64,000 bases of DNA from assembly GCF_900156605.1 (NCBI RefSeq), contig NZ_FTOA01000009.1:1-64000 (forward strand). Reading direction: 5' to 3'. Position numbers and translations under genes: made by a program. The notes under the pieces are model-generated. The model saw nothing but the letters and a program-made list of their open reading frames with translations. It did no database searches and was not told the DNA's origin. Positions 44,488 through 52,869 of this stretch are shown here, in pieces (position 1 is the first letter of the stretch; the number at the start of each line of letters is the position of its first letter). The DNA comes from Insolitispirillum peregrinum (GTDB lineage Bacteria; Pseudomonadota; Alphaproteobacteria; Rhodospirillales; Rhodospirillaceae).

Positions 44488-44636
44488 ATCTATGGGTTTT
44501 GCCTCCCTCCCTGTGCAAACCCATCTGATAGCCGGGCTTGTGAGCTTGGCGAGGGGTCTTCGGATCCTACGTCTCCCAGACGTGAAGCCTCCCTGTTCAG
44601 ACTTCGCCCCGCGCCTGTTCGCGGGGCTTTCTTTTT
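44488..44636 (+). ncRNA. Candidate small RNA with C-rich anti-SD loops
   Basis: No coding sense is visible, but four hairpins follow one another. First, ATGGGTTTTGC (44492-44502) pairs with 44515-44524, exposing CTCCCTCCC in the loop. Then come ACGTCT-CCC-AGACGT (44569-44583) and GAAG-N14-CTTC (44584-44605) with CCTCCC in its loop. The last is a strong terminator (44606-44636). C-rich loops that can mask ribosome sites are known in alphaproteobacterial sRNAs such as the CcsR/cuckoo and alpha-r14 types. The 5' end and promoter are not fixed. No other gene lies between 44338 and 44726. Confidence 0.5.
44606..44636 (+). terminator. Rho-independent terminator of the sRNA candidate
   Basis: GCCCCGCG (44606-44613) pairs with CGCGGGGC (44620-44627) around CCTGTT, followed by TTTCTTTTTT. 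It points away from the lipoprotein gene, which already has a terminator, and so implies a separate transcript. Confidence 0.85.
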
Positions 44637-44726
44637 TCTGCTTCCCCGACAGACACAGGACAAAAAACAGGCGGCACATCCGGTAAGATGGCCGCCTGAG
44701 AGTGATACCGCCGGGACGGTGGCGCG

Positions 44727-45884
44727 CTACCGCGCCCAGTCCAGCAACCGCCCCAGCATGGTGCAACAGGCGGCCAGCTCGCTGTCGGCCAGATATTCGT
44801 CCGGCTTGTGCGCCTGGGTGATCGAGCCGGGACCACAGACGACGGTGGGAATGCCAAGCTCGCGGGCATACAGACCGCCCTCGGTGCCAAAGGAAATCTG
44901 CCCGACGCTGTTGCCGCCGGTCAGGCTTTTGACAAAGGCCACCACTTCGGCATCGGCGGGGGTGTGCAGGGCGGGGTAGCTGGACAGCGGCGACAGGCGG
45001 ACGTCGGCCTGCGGAAAGCGCTGGCGGGCCTCGGCGCGCACGGTGGCGGCGATCTCTGCCACCTGTGCCATCAGTCCATCGATATCATCCTGTGGCAGAT
45101 GGCGAATCTCGAAATCCAGCCAGCAGTGATTGGGCACGATGTTCAGGGCTTCGCCGCCATGAATGCGCCCGATGTGAACGGTGGTATGGGGCACCTCATA
45201 GCCGTGATCGTGATGGCCCTGCTGGCAGATGCTGCCCTGCAGGCCGCGCAGCCCGGCAATCACGTCACAGGCCATGTGAATGGCATTCATCCCGGCATCG
45301 GGCAGGCTGGAATGGGCTTCGGCACCGATGCAGTCAATCCGGGTGGAGGTCTTGCCCTTGTGGGCATTGACCACCTGCATCAACGTCGGCTCGCCGACGA
45401 TGCAGAAGCGGGGCTTGACCGGCATCTGCTGCATCATTCCCAGCAGGCGGCGAACCCCCAGACAACCGACTTCCTCGTCATAGGATAGCGACAGGACCAG
45501 CGGAACCCGCAAGGGCCGCCCGCGCGCCTGTTCGGCCATCGCCAGCGCACAGGCGATGAAGCCTTTCATGTCGGCGGTGCCGCGTCCATACAGGCGACCA
45601 TCAGCCCGCCGCAGGACAAACGGGTCGGAACTCCATGCCTGTCCTTCGACCGGTACCACATCGGTATGACCGGACAGCATCACCCCGGGGCGGTCGGTCG
45701 GGCCAAGGATGGCGTGCAGGTTGGCCTTGCGGCCATCGTCGGACAAAACGCGGGTGGTCGAGGCCCCGGCGGCACGCAACAGGGCTTCGACGTGATCAAT
45801 CAGCGCCAGATTGCTGTCCCGGCTGACGGTGGGAAAGGCAATCAGGCGCTCCAGATGGGCCAGGCTGGCAGTTATCAGCGACAT
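44727..45884 (-). CDS. M20 metallopeptidase, acetylornithine deacetylase (ArgE) family
   Basis: 385 aa. Zinc-ligand and catalytic motifs of M20 enzymes are clear: GHTDVVP (His, Asp), GRGTADMKG (bridging Asp), YDEEVGCLG (catalytic and ligand Glu) and a C-terminal His in the last third. ArgE-type sequence features such as FPTVSRDSNLALIDH suggest hydrolysis of an N-acyl amino acid. Its ATG overlaps the aldehyde dehydrogenase stop (TGATG), so it is co-translated with a catabolic gene. A role in degrading an N-acylated intermediate is therefore as likely as arginine synthesis. Confidence 0.85.
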   Translation of the reverse strand: MSLITASLAHLERLIAFPTVSRDSNLALIDHVEALLRAAGASTTRVLSDDGRKANLHAILGPTDRPGVMLSGHTDVVPVEGQAWSSDPFVLRRADGRLYGRGTADMKGFIACALAMAEQARGRPLRVPLVLSLSYDEEVGCLGVRRLLGMMQQMPVKPRFCIVGEPTLMQVVNAHKGKTSTRIDCIGAEAHSSLPDAGMNAIHMACDVIAGLRGLQGSICQQGHHDHGYEVPHTTVHIGRIHGGEALNIVPNHCWLDFEIRHLPQDDIDGLMAQVAEIAATVRAEARQRFPQADVRLSPLSSYPALHTPADAEVVAFVKSLTGGNSVGQISFGTEGGLYARELGIPTVVCGPGSITQAHKPDEYLADSELAACCTMLGRLLDWAR

Positions 45885-47386
45885 CAGTATTTGATCCAGA
45901 CGGTTTTCAGGGCGGTGAACTTTTCCAGCGCGTGCAGCGACAAATCGCGGCCATGGCCTGACTGCTTGATGCCGCCAAACGGTGTCTGCGGGCTGAGGGC
46001 ATCGACGGTGTTGACCGACACCGTGCCGACGCGCAGGCGCTCGGAAACCCGCAAGGCACGCTTCAGCGACCCGGTCCATAGCGACCCGGCCAGCCCGAAC
46101 AGGCTGTCATTGGCCAGCGCAATGGCTTGGCCTTCCGTCTCGAAGGTGCTGACCGCCAGCACCGGGCCAAAGATTTCCTCGCGAAACAGCTCGTGGGACG
46201 GGGTGACCTGATCAAAGATGGTCGGAGCAATGTAACAGTCACTACCTGCGATGGTCAGGCGCTGGCCGCCGTGGATCAGCCGGGCCTGCTGTTCACCGCG
46301 CCGGATGAAGCCTTCGACCCGCTCGGCATGCCGGGTTTCAACAAGGGCTCCGGCGTGGTTGGCGGGGTCGAGTGGATCGCCCGGCAGCCAGTGGGCGGCG
46401 TGGTGGATCAGCCGTTCAAGGAACTCCTCCTTGATGCTGGCCTCGACCAGCAGGCGGGAGTTGGCTGAACAGACTTCACCCTGATTGAAAAAGCAGCCAA
46501 AGGCGGCCATCTCGGCGGCTTTGTCGAGGTCGTCGCAGTCGGCAAAAATCAGGTTGGGGCTTTTACCGCCGCATTCCAGCCACACCTGCTTCATGTTGCT
46601 CTGTCCGGCATAGCTCAGGAACAGCTTGCCGACCTCGGTCGAGCCGGTGAAGGTCAGGGCATCGACATCCGGGTGCAGCCCCAGCGCCTTGCCTGCGCTG
46701 GCCCCCAGACCGGGGACGACGTTCAGCACACCGGGGGGCAGACCGGCCTCCAGCGCCAGTTGCCCCAGCCGGATCGCCGACAGTGGCGACTGCTCGGCGG
46801 GTTTCAGCACCACCGAATTGCCTGCCGCCAGCGCCGGAGCACATTTCCAGCTGGCAAGGTCGAGCGGGAAATTCCACGGCACCACCGCCGCCACCACCCC
46901 CAGCGGCTCGCGGCGGATCATCGCCAGATCGCCGGAGCCTGTGGGAGCAATCTGGTCATAAACCTTGTCGATGCTTTCGGCGGTCCATTGCCAGACGGCG
47001 GCGGCGCCGGGAACATCAATGCTCAGGGCATCCTGCACCGGCTTGCCCATGTCGAGGCTGTCGAGCAAGGCCAGTTCGGGGGCGTGGGCGCGAATCAGCT
47101 CGGCCAGACGCAGCAGCACCACCTTGCGCTCGGTGGGGGGACGGCGCGACCACACGCCACTGTCAAAGGTGCGGCGAGCCGACGCCACCGCCAGATCAAC
47201 ATCGGCGGCGCTGCCTGCGGCGATTTCGGCCAGCGTGTCGCCGCTGGCCGGGTTGACTGTGCCGAATGTCTGACCGTCAACGGCGGGGCGCAGGGTGCCA
47301 TCAATCAGAATGTCAGAGGCAAAGGACAGGCGGCTGGCGGCCTCGCGCCATCCGGCGAGGGTGGTCGGGGGAAAGAGCAGGGACAT
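45884..47386 (-). CDS. Aldehyde dehydrogenase, PuuC-like family
   Basis: 500 aa. The NAD-binding and catalytic motifs are present: VVPWNFPLDLASWKCAPALA, FTGSTEVGK, catalytic Glu in LECGGKSPN, catalytic Cys in FNQGEVCSANSR, and EEIFGPVL. It resembles gamma-glutamyl-gamma-aminobutyraldehyde dehydrogenase (PuuC) and related enzymes acting on aminoaldehydes. GGAG lies about ten bases before the chosen ATG; the frame is open to 47497. It is divergent from the first amine-dehydrogenase gene across 273 bases and could oxidise an aldehyde released by this pathway. Confidence 0.9.
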   Translation of the reverse strand: MSLLFPPTTLAGWREAASRLSFASDILIDGTLRPAVDGQTFGTVNPASGDTLAEIAAGSAADVDLAVASARRTFDSGVWSRRPPTERKVVLLRLAELIRAHAPELALLDSLDMGKPVQDALSIDVPGAAAVWQWTAESIDKVYDQIAPTGSGDLAMIRREPLGVVAAVVPWNFPLDLASWKCAPALAAGNSVVLKPAEQSPLSAIRLGQLALEAGLPPGVLNVVPGLGASAGKALGLHPDVDALTFTGSTEVGKLFLSYAGQSNMKQVWLECGGKSPNLIFADCDDLDKAAEMAAFGCFFNQGEVCSANSRLLVEASIKEEFLERLIHHAAHWLPGDPLDPANHAGALVETRHAERVEGFIRRGEQQARLIHGGQRLTIAGSDCYIAPTIFDQVTPSHELFREEIFGPVLAVSTFETEGQAIALANDSLFGLAGSLWTGSLKRALRVSERLRVGTVSVNTVDALSPQTPFGGIKQSGHGRDLSLHALEKFTALKTVWIKY

Positions 47387-47463
47387 CGGAACGGGGCTCC
47401 AAAAGCTGAAAAAAGGACTGATGAAGAGTCTCTGGCAACCGTCATGCCACCGTAACCCCATAT

Positions 47464-47554
47464 AAAGCGAGGCATGGCTTCGCTTTCGGTAAAGCAAAGG
47501 ATCATGAGCATTTTTTATGCACCGCCCTGCCCAGCAAAAAGGCTATGCACCGCC
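47464..47554. promoter_or_regulatory. Candidate operator region in the divergent promoter
   Basis: AAAGCGA-N9-TCGCTTT (47464-47486) forms an interrupted palindrome. TATGCACCGCC occurs twice in direct orientation at 47516-47526 and 47544-47554, 28 bases apart. They lie between the divergent aldehyde dehydrogenase and amine dehydrogenase genes, a natural place for a shared regulator such as the LysR protein encoded at 55486. Confidence 0.4.
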
Positions 47555-47659
47555 ACGGAATTTACGAATTTAGGGATGCTCCGCCCGGTCGCATAGTTTG
47601 TCCCACAGTCTGGTCCGTCCGCCAGTCACGGCGCCGGGGACACAGAACGGGGCAAACAG

Positions 47660-49753
47660 ATGTCACGCGATCCTCGCTATGATTGTCTTTTCGAACCGGT
47701 CCGCATCGGGCCGGTGACGGCTAAAAACCGCTTTTATCAGGTGCCTCACTGCAACGGGATGGGCTACCGCGATGCCTCCGGGCTGGCGGCGATGCGGGCG
47801 ATCAAGGCGCAGGGCGGCTGGGCGGTGGTCTGTACCGAACAGACCGAAATCCATCCGACCTCGGACATCAGCCCGTTCATTGAACTGCGGGCGTGGAGCG
47901 ATCAGGACCTGCCGATGCTGGCGCGGGTGGCTGATGGCGTCCATGCCCACGGGGCACTGGCCGGATTACAGTTGTGCCATAACGGCATGAACAGCCCGAA
48001 TCTGACCTCACGCGAAATTCCGCTGGGGCCGGTTGATCTGCCGGTGGCGACCTTCAGCAATGACCCGGTGCAGGCACGGGCAATGGACAAGCGCGACATT
48101 GCCGATTTGCGCCACTGGCACCGGCAGGCAGCCTTGCGCGCCCGCAAAGCTGACTATGACATTGTGTATGTCTATGCTGGCAAGCTGTTCGGTGGGCCGA
48201 TGTTCTTCCTGTCGCGGCGCTACAACACCCGCAGCGACGAGTACGGCGGCAGTCTGGAAAACCGTGCCCGCCTGCTGCGCGAATTGCTGGAGGACACCAA
48301 AGAGGCGGTCGGAGACCGCTGTGCGGTGGCCTGCCGGATTTCGGTGGACGAGTTGATCGGGCCCGAGGGCTTGCACCGCGCCGAAGCCGAAGACCTGATA
48401 GGCCTGCTGGGCGAAATCCCCGACCTGTGGGATCTGACCCTGTCGGGGTGGGAAAACGACAGCCAGACCTCGCGCTTTTCCCCCGAAGCCTATCAGGAGC
48501 CGTTCGTTCACACCATCAAGCAGTTCACCTCCAAACCGGTGGTCGGCGTGGGCCGCTTTACCTCGCCCGATACCATGGTGCGGATGGTGCGACAGGGGAT
48601 TCTTGATCTGGTGGGGGCGGCGCGGCCGTCAATCGCCGATCCCTTTTTGCCCAAAAAGCTGGAAGAGGGGCGGCTGGACGAGATTCGCGAGTGCATCGGC
48701 TGCAACATCTGTGTGTCGGGTGACTTTACCGCCTCGCCGTCGCGCTGCACGCAAAACCCGTCGATGGGCGAGGAATGGCGGCGCGGCTGGCACCCGGAAT
48801 ACATCCGCCCGAAACAGTCCGATGACAGCGTGCTGGTGGTCGGCTCCGGCCCGGCCGGGCTGGAAGCGGCGATGATGCTCAGTCGGCGCGGCCATGCGGT
48901 CAGTCTGGCCGAAGCCGGGGAAACGCTGGGCGGGCGGGTGACACGCGAACGGACCCTGCCGGGGCTGGCGGCGTGGGGGCGGGTGGTTGACTACCGTCAG
49001 CCGCAAATCCTGACCGACAGCCGGATTGACCTGTTCCGTTCCAGCCCGTTGACCGCCGATACCTTGCTGGAATTCGGTGCGGCGCGGGTGGTGCTGGCCA
49101 CCGGTTCCCGCTGGCGGGCCGATGGCGTCGGACGGCGGGTGCTGGCGCCGGTTCCGCAGCCTGCGGGCTATCGGGTGCTGACCCCCGACGACCTGATGGA
49201 CGGCGTTCTGCCCGCAACATCATCGGTGATCGTCTATGACGACGATCATTATTACATGGCCGGGGTGCTGGCCGAGATGCTGGCGCTGAAGGGCTATCAG
49301 GTGAGCTATGTCACCCCCGCCGCCGAAGCATCGAGCTGGATGCATGCCACCATGGAACAACACCGGGTTCAGGCCCGTCTGCTGGAACTGGGGGTGAGCA
49401 TCATCCCCCATCGCATCCTGCGGACGATCACCCCCGACGGCATCGAGGCCACCTGTGCCTTTACCGGGCAGGTCCACCAGATTGCTGGTGGCAGTCTGGT
49501 CAGCGTCACCGCCCGTTTGCCGAACACCTCCCTGATGCAGGAGATGCAGGCGCGGCAGGCCGAATGGGCCGACGCCGGGATCAAGGGCGTATCGCTGATT
49601 GGCGATGCGCTGGCACCGGGGACCATTGCCGCCGCTGTTTTTGCCGGGCGGCGCTACGCCGAAGAACTCGATGCACCACCACGGGCTGACGGCCTGCCAT
49701 TCCGGCGCGAAGTCACCGGTCTGGCTGCGGACTACCAGATTCCGGGCCTGTGA
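47660..49753 (+). CDS. Dimethylamine/trimethylamine dehydrogenase-family flavoprotein, paralogue 1
   Basis: 697 aa. A TIM-barrel old-yellow-enzyme domain carries the covalent-FMN Cys (C31 in FYQVPHCNGMGYRD). A 4Fe-4S site follows (CIGCNIC then CTQN), then an FAD/NAD-like domain (VLVVGSGPAGLEAA), the layout of TMADH. Gln61 replaces the TMADH substrate Tyr60, as in dimethylamine dehydrogenase. The catalytic Tyr is kept (Y172) and Asp in WENDSQTSRF, but the His of the triad is Lys175 (VYAGK). The closely related paralogue at 59953 keeps His. It probably oxidises an N-methyl or other secondary/tertiary amine and passes electrons to ETF; substrate unknown. Confidence 0.88.
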   Translation: MSRDPRYDCLFEPVRIGPVTAKNRFYQVPHCNGMGYRDASGLAAMRAIKAQGGWAVVCTEQTEIHPTSDISPFIELRAWSDQDLPMLARVADGVHAHGALAGLQLCHNGMNSPNLTSREIPLGPVDLPVATFSNDPVQARAMDKRDIADLRHWHRQAALRARKADYDIVYVYAGKLFGGPMFFLSRRYNTRSDEYGGSLENRARLLRELLEDTKEAVGDRCAVACRISVDELIGPEGLHRAEAEDLIGLLGEIPDLWDLTLSGWENDSQTSRFSPEAYQEPFVHTIKQFTSKPVVGVGRFTSPDTMVRMVRQGILDLVGAARPSIADPFLPKKLEEGRLDEIRECIGCNICVSGDFTASPSRCTQNPSMGEEWRRGWHPEYIRPKQSDDSVLVVGSGPAGLEAAMMLSRRGHAVSLAEAGETLGGRVTRERTLPGLAAWGRVVDYRQPQILTDSRIDLFRSSPLTADTLLEFGAARVVLATGSRWRADGVGRRVLAPVPQPAGYRVLTPDDLMDGVLPATSSVIVYDDDHYYMAGVLAEMLALKGYQVSYVTPAAEASSWMHATMEQHRVQARLLELGVSIIPHRILRTITPDGIEATCAFTGQVHQIAGGSLVSVTARLPNTSLMQEMQARQAEWADAGIKGVSLIGDALAPGTIAAAVFAGRRYAEELDAPPRADGLPFRREVTGLAADYQIPGL

Positions 49754-49770
49754 GCGGGATCAGATCACAC

Positions 49771-49875
49771 TAGAGCATTTTCCGTTCTCCCTGGAGCACG
49801 TCAAATACTCTAATGTCTTGTATTTTAAGCAAATACGTCGTCGCAGATGGACCTATCTGCTCGGGATTTGCTCTA
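49771..49875. repeat. 105-bp two-hairpin intergenic element, inverted copy of 35350-35453
   Basis: Read on the minus strand it matches the element after petC almost base for base, with a few substitutions. It runs TAGAGCATTTTCC to GGATTTGCTCTA and fills the gap between the first amine dehydrogenase gene and the ABC binding protein gene, ending about 30 bases before the latter's ATG. Confidence 0.88.
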
Positions 49876-49906
49876 GGGTAACACCACCATCCAATGGAGC
49901 ACGGGA

Positions 49907-50914
49907 ATGAAAAAGGGCTTTTTTCGCAAGGCGTTGCTGAACACGGTTCTGGGGACGGCACTGGCGGCGGTGCTGGGCGTTGCCGCCGGGGCGTCGGCTG
50001 AGGCCGGGACCATTTCGCTGGGGCATACCACCTGGGTGGGCTATGGGCCGCTGTATCTGGCGCGCGACCTTGGCTATTTCAAGGAACAGGGCCTTGACCT
50101 TGATTTGCAGGTGATCGAGGAAGCCTCGCTGTACATGGCGGCGGCGGCCTCGGGCAAGCTGTCCGGCTCGGCGTCGACCATTGATGAAATCCTGAAATAC
50201 CGCTCGCCGGATTTCTGCTTCAAGGCGGTGGTGGCGCTGGATGAAAGCTATGGCGGTGACGGGCTGGTGGTCAGCAGCGACATTACCTCGCTGGCCCAGT
50301 TGAAGGGCAAGACGGTGGCCCTCAACGAAGGCTCGACCTCGGAATTCTGGCTGTCCTATGTGCTGGGGCAGAACGGCCTGTCGCTGAAGGATATCGAAAT
50401 CTCCAACATGAGCGCCGATGACGCGGCGGCGGCCTTTATCGCCAGGCGGGTACCGGCGGCGGTGACGTGGGAACCGAACCTGACCAACGTCCGCAAGGGC
50501 AATCATGGCAAGGTGCTGGCTGACAGCTCGTCAACGCCGGGGGTGATTGTCGATGTGGTCGCGTTGGGCTGCGAGGTGATCGAAAAGCAGCCGAAGGACG
50601 TGGCGGCGCTGGTCAACGGGCTGGCGAAGGCCAATGCCTTCATCAAGGCCAACCCGGAAAAGGCCTATGAAATCATGGCCAAGGGCGTGGGTGGCTATCT
50701 CAAGGACCCCAAGGACTTTGCCGAAAGCGCCAAGGGTGTGCGGTTCTATGACGCCGACACCAACAAGGTCTATCTCGGCACCGCAGCGGCTCCCGGCCCG
50801 ATTGCCGAGCTGATCAAAAGCGCCGATGCCACCTGGTCCACTCTCGGCAAGACCCGGATGAAGGTCGATTACGCCGCCATGGTGGACCCGGCATTCGTCA
50901 CCGCCCAGCCCTGA
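49907..50914 (+). CDS. ABC transporter substrate-binding protein, NitT/TauT (SsuA/ThiY-like) family
   Basis: 335 aa. A Sec signal peptide (LLNTVLGTALAAVLGVAAGA, AEA cleavage near 33) leads into an SsuA/THI5-type fold (LGHTTWVGYGPLYLARDLGY; LKGKTVALNEGSTSEFWL). Members bind taurine, sulfonates, nitrate, cyanate, aromatic acids or thiamine precursors. GGAG precedes the ATG. With the permease at 50979 and ATPase at 52022 it forms an importer, and by context it probably takes up the compound degraded by the surrounding enzymes. Confidence 0.88.
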   Translation: MKKGFFRKALLNTVLGTALAAVLGVAAGASAEAGTISLGHTTWVGYGPLYLARDLGYFKEQGLDLDLQVIEEASLYMAAAASGKLSGSASTIDEILKYRSPDFCFKAVVALDESYGGDGLVVSSDITSLAQLKGKTVALNEGSTSEFWLSYVLGQNGLSLKDIEISNMSADDAAAAFIARRVPAAVTWEPNLTNVRKGNHGKVLADSSSTPGVIVDVVALGCEVIEKQPKDVAALVNGLAKANAFIKANPEKAYEIMAKGVGGYLKDPKDFAESAKGVRFYDADTNKVYLGTAAAPGPIAELIKSADATWSTLGKTRMKVDYAAMVDPAFVTAQP

Positions 50915-50978
50915 TACCCCCCCTGTTACCGGCCCGTGCTCTTGCTGCAAGAGCCGGGCCCTGTTGCGGAGATCTCCG

Positions 50979-51782
50979 ATGGCCAACCGCCGGTCGCTTG
51001 TCCAACGTTGCCTGACCCCGATGACCGTGCTGCCCCGTTCGACGATGGTGGTGGTTGGCGTGGTGATGTGGGTGCTGTTTTTCCTGATCTGGGTCGGCCT
51101 GAGCAACGGCGGTGTGGTGCCGCCGATGTTCCTGCCGACCCCGACCGCTGTTCTGCATACCGGCTGGGAGCTGTTGCAGAACGGCACCCTGCCGATGCAC
51201 ATCTGGGCCAGTGCGCGGGTGGTGCTGACCGGCTTTATCCTGTCGTCCCTGCTGGCGATTCCGCTGGGGTTGCTGATGGGCACCTTTCCGGTGGTGCAGG
51301 CGATGCTGGAACCGATCGTCAATTTCATCCGCTACCTGCCGGTGACCGCCTTTGTGCCGCTGTTCATCCTGTGGATCGGCATCGGTGAAGAACAGCGGGT
51401 GGCAGTGATCCTGTTCGGCACCTTTTTCCAGCAATTGATCATGTTTTCCGATGTTGCCCGGCAAGTGCCGCGCGATCTGCTGAACGCCGCCTATACGCTG
51501 GGGGCAACGCGGGCCAGTGTCACCTGGCAGGTGCTGGCCCCGGCGTCGCTGCCCGGCGTGCTGGATGCCCTGCGCGTCACCATGGGCTGGGCGTGGACCT
51601 ATCTGGTGGTGGCCGAGCTGGTCGCCGCCTCCAGCGGGCTGGGCTACATCAGCCTGAAAGCCATGCGAGGGTTTCAGGTCGATGTGATTTTTCTCGCCAT
51701 TGCCATCATCGGTGCGCTGGGGCTGGTGACCGATCAGGCGTTCCGCTTCCTGCGCCTGAAGGTCGCCGGTTGGGCGCAGTGA
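50979..51782 (+). CDS. ABC transporter permease, NitT/TauT family (SsuC-like)
   Basis: 267 aa with about six helices. The EAA loop (AYTLGATRASVTWQVLAPAS) and the end GLGYISLKAMRGFQVDVIFL are typical of SsuC/TauC permeases. GGAG eight bases ahead selects the ATG at 50979 over a TTG at 50964. Downstream it is separated from its ATPase gene by the triple 63-bp repeat and a hairpin, an unusual insertion in a transporter operon. Confidence 0.92.
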   Translation: MANRRSLVQRCLTPMTVLPRSTMVVVGVVMWVLFFLIWVGLSNGGVVPPMFLPTPTAVLHTGWELLQNGTLPMHIWASARVVLTGFILSSLLAIPLGLLMGTFPVVQAMLEPIVNFIRYLPVTAFVPLFILWIGIGEEQRVAVILFGTFFQQLIMFSDVARQVPRDLLNAAYTLGATRASVTWQVLAPASLPGVLDALRVTMGWAWTYLVVAELVAASSGLGYISLKAMRGFQVDVIFLAIAIIGALGLVTDQAFRFLRLKVAGWAQ

Positions 51783-51792
51783 TCCTTACGCC

Positions 51793-51981
51793 AGAGCATT
51801 TTCAAGTTGACCGTCTCCGGTCAACGGCCCGGAAAATGCGGCACTCAAAACGGAGAGAGCATTTTCAAGTTGACCGTCTCCGGTCAACGGCTCGGAAAAT
51901 GCGGCACTCAAAACGGAGAGAGCATTTTCAAGTTGACCGTCTCCGGTCAACGGCTCGGAAAATGCGGCACTCAAAACGGAG
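51793..51981. repeat. Three 63-bp palindromic tandem repeats inside the ABC operon
   Basis: Near-identical units start at 51793, 51856 and 51919. Each holds nested inverted repeats, GCATTTTC/GAAAATGC outside GTTGACCG-TCTC-CGGTCAAC. Unit 1 differs from 2 and 3 at one position seen (CCCGG against CTCGG). The unit is 21 codons long, so the array stays open in frame on both strands. The opening AGAGCATTTTC is shared with the 104-bp elements elsewhere. Confidence 0.92.
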
Positions 51982-52009
51982 AGCGTTTTCGCTCGGTGTG
52001 AAAACGCTC
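51981..52009 (+). promoter_or_regulatory. Perfect 10-bp hairpin abutting the ATPase ribosome site
   Basis: GAGCGTTTTC (51981-51990) pairs exactly with GAAAACGCTC (52000-52009) around GCTCGGTGT. The GGAG of the ATPase gene starts three bases later. It may be a degenerate fourth repeat, a partial terminator or a translation control element. Confidence 0.6.
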
Positions 52010-52021
52010 ATGGAGAACACC

Positions 52022-52852
52022 ATGCATCTTTCCCCGTCGTCTTCCCGTGTGTCGGCCCCTGCGGCTGCGGCCCCCAAACTGAGAGTGGAGGGCGTTTCCC
52101 TGCACTACCCCGATGGCAAGGGCGGCCATGTGGTGGCGCTCGACGATGTGTCGTTCGATGTGCCGGAAAAGCAGTTTGCGGTGCTGGTCGGGCCGTCGGG
52201 CTGTGGCAAGTCGAGTCTGCTGTATCTGGCGGCGGGGCTGAATGATGTGACGTCGGGCGAGATCCTGCTTGATGGCAAGCCGGTCCACGGGCCGGGGCCG
52301 GATCGCGGGATGGTGTTTCAGGGCTATACCCTGTTCCCGTGGCTGAACGTGCGCGAGAACATCGCATTCGGCCTGAAGCGCAAAGGCATTCCCGCCGCCG
52401 AACGGCGCGAGATTGTTGACCATTATCTCGATGAGGTCGGGTTGAGCAAGTTTGCCGACAGCTATTCGCGCCACCTGTCCGGCGGCATGAAACAGCGGGT
52501 GGCGATTGCCCGCGCGCTGGCCAATGACCCGCAGGTGCTGCTGATGGACGAGCCGTTCGGGGCGCTGGACAGCCAGACCCGTCTGCAAATGCAAAAGCTG
52601 TTGTTGCGGGTGTGGGAGAAGTCGCACAAGACGGTGCTGTTCGTCACCCACGACATTGACGAAGCGATTCTGCTGGGCGACCGGGTGCTGGTGATGAGTG
52701 CCCGTCCGGGGCGGATTGCCCGTGAACTGACGGTACCGATTGCCCATCCGCGCAGCATGGATCAGGTGATGGAACCGGAGTTCATCGCCCTGAAGCGGCA
52801 GATACTCGACCTGCTGCACCCGACGCAAGATACCGAACAGGACGCAGAATAA
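52022..52852 (+). CDS. ABC transporter ATP-binding protein, NitT/TauT family (SsuB-like)
   Basis: 276 aa. Walker A is GPSGCGKSS, the signature is LSGGMKQRVAIARALA, Walker B is VLLMDEPFGALDSQTR and the switch region is LFVTHDIDEAI. The ATG at 52022 has GGAG six bases before; an ATG at 52010 and an extension through the repeats are also open but less likely. It powers the importer with the permease at 50979. The HpaB-family gene follows after 17 bases. Confidence 0.93.
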   Translation: MHLSPSSSRVSAPAAAAPKLRVEGVSLHYPDGKGGHVVALDDVSFDVPEKQFAVLVGPSGCGKSSLLYLAAGLNDVTSGEILLDGKPVHGPGPDRGMVFQGYTLFPWLNVRENIAFGLKRKGIPAAERREIVDHYLDEVGLSKFADSYSRHLSGGMKQRVAIARALANDPQVLLMDEPFGALDSQTRLQMQKLLLRVWEKSHKTVLFVTHDIDEAILLGDRVLVMSARPGRIARELTVPIAHPRSMDQVMEPEFIALKRQILDLLHPTQDTEQDAE

Positions 52853-52869
52853 GCGGCGGAGGGCTGGCG

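Noticed and set aside
44400-44640. 6S RNA or SRP RNA gene
   Set aside because: The long 6S bubble structure and its usual neighbours are absent, and the SRP core GGAAGGAAGCAG-type motif is not present.
47660-49753. 2,4-dienoyl-CoA reductase (FadH)
   Set aside because: The covalent-FMN Cys context PHCNGMG and the TMADH-like barrel motifs fit amine dehydrogenases better than FadH.
51793-51981. CRISPR-like array
   Set aside because: The units abut directly with no variable spacers, and no cas gene is nearby.
51593-52852. N-terminally extended ATPase reading through the 63-bp repeats
   Set aside because: The upstream part lies out of frame inside the permease gene, and a proper GGAG-ATG start exists at 52022. 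The repeat-encoded 21-residue units look incidental.
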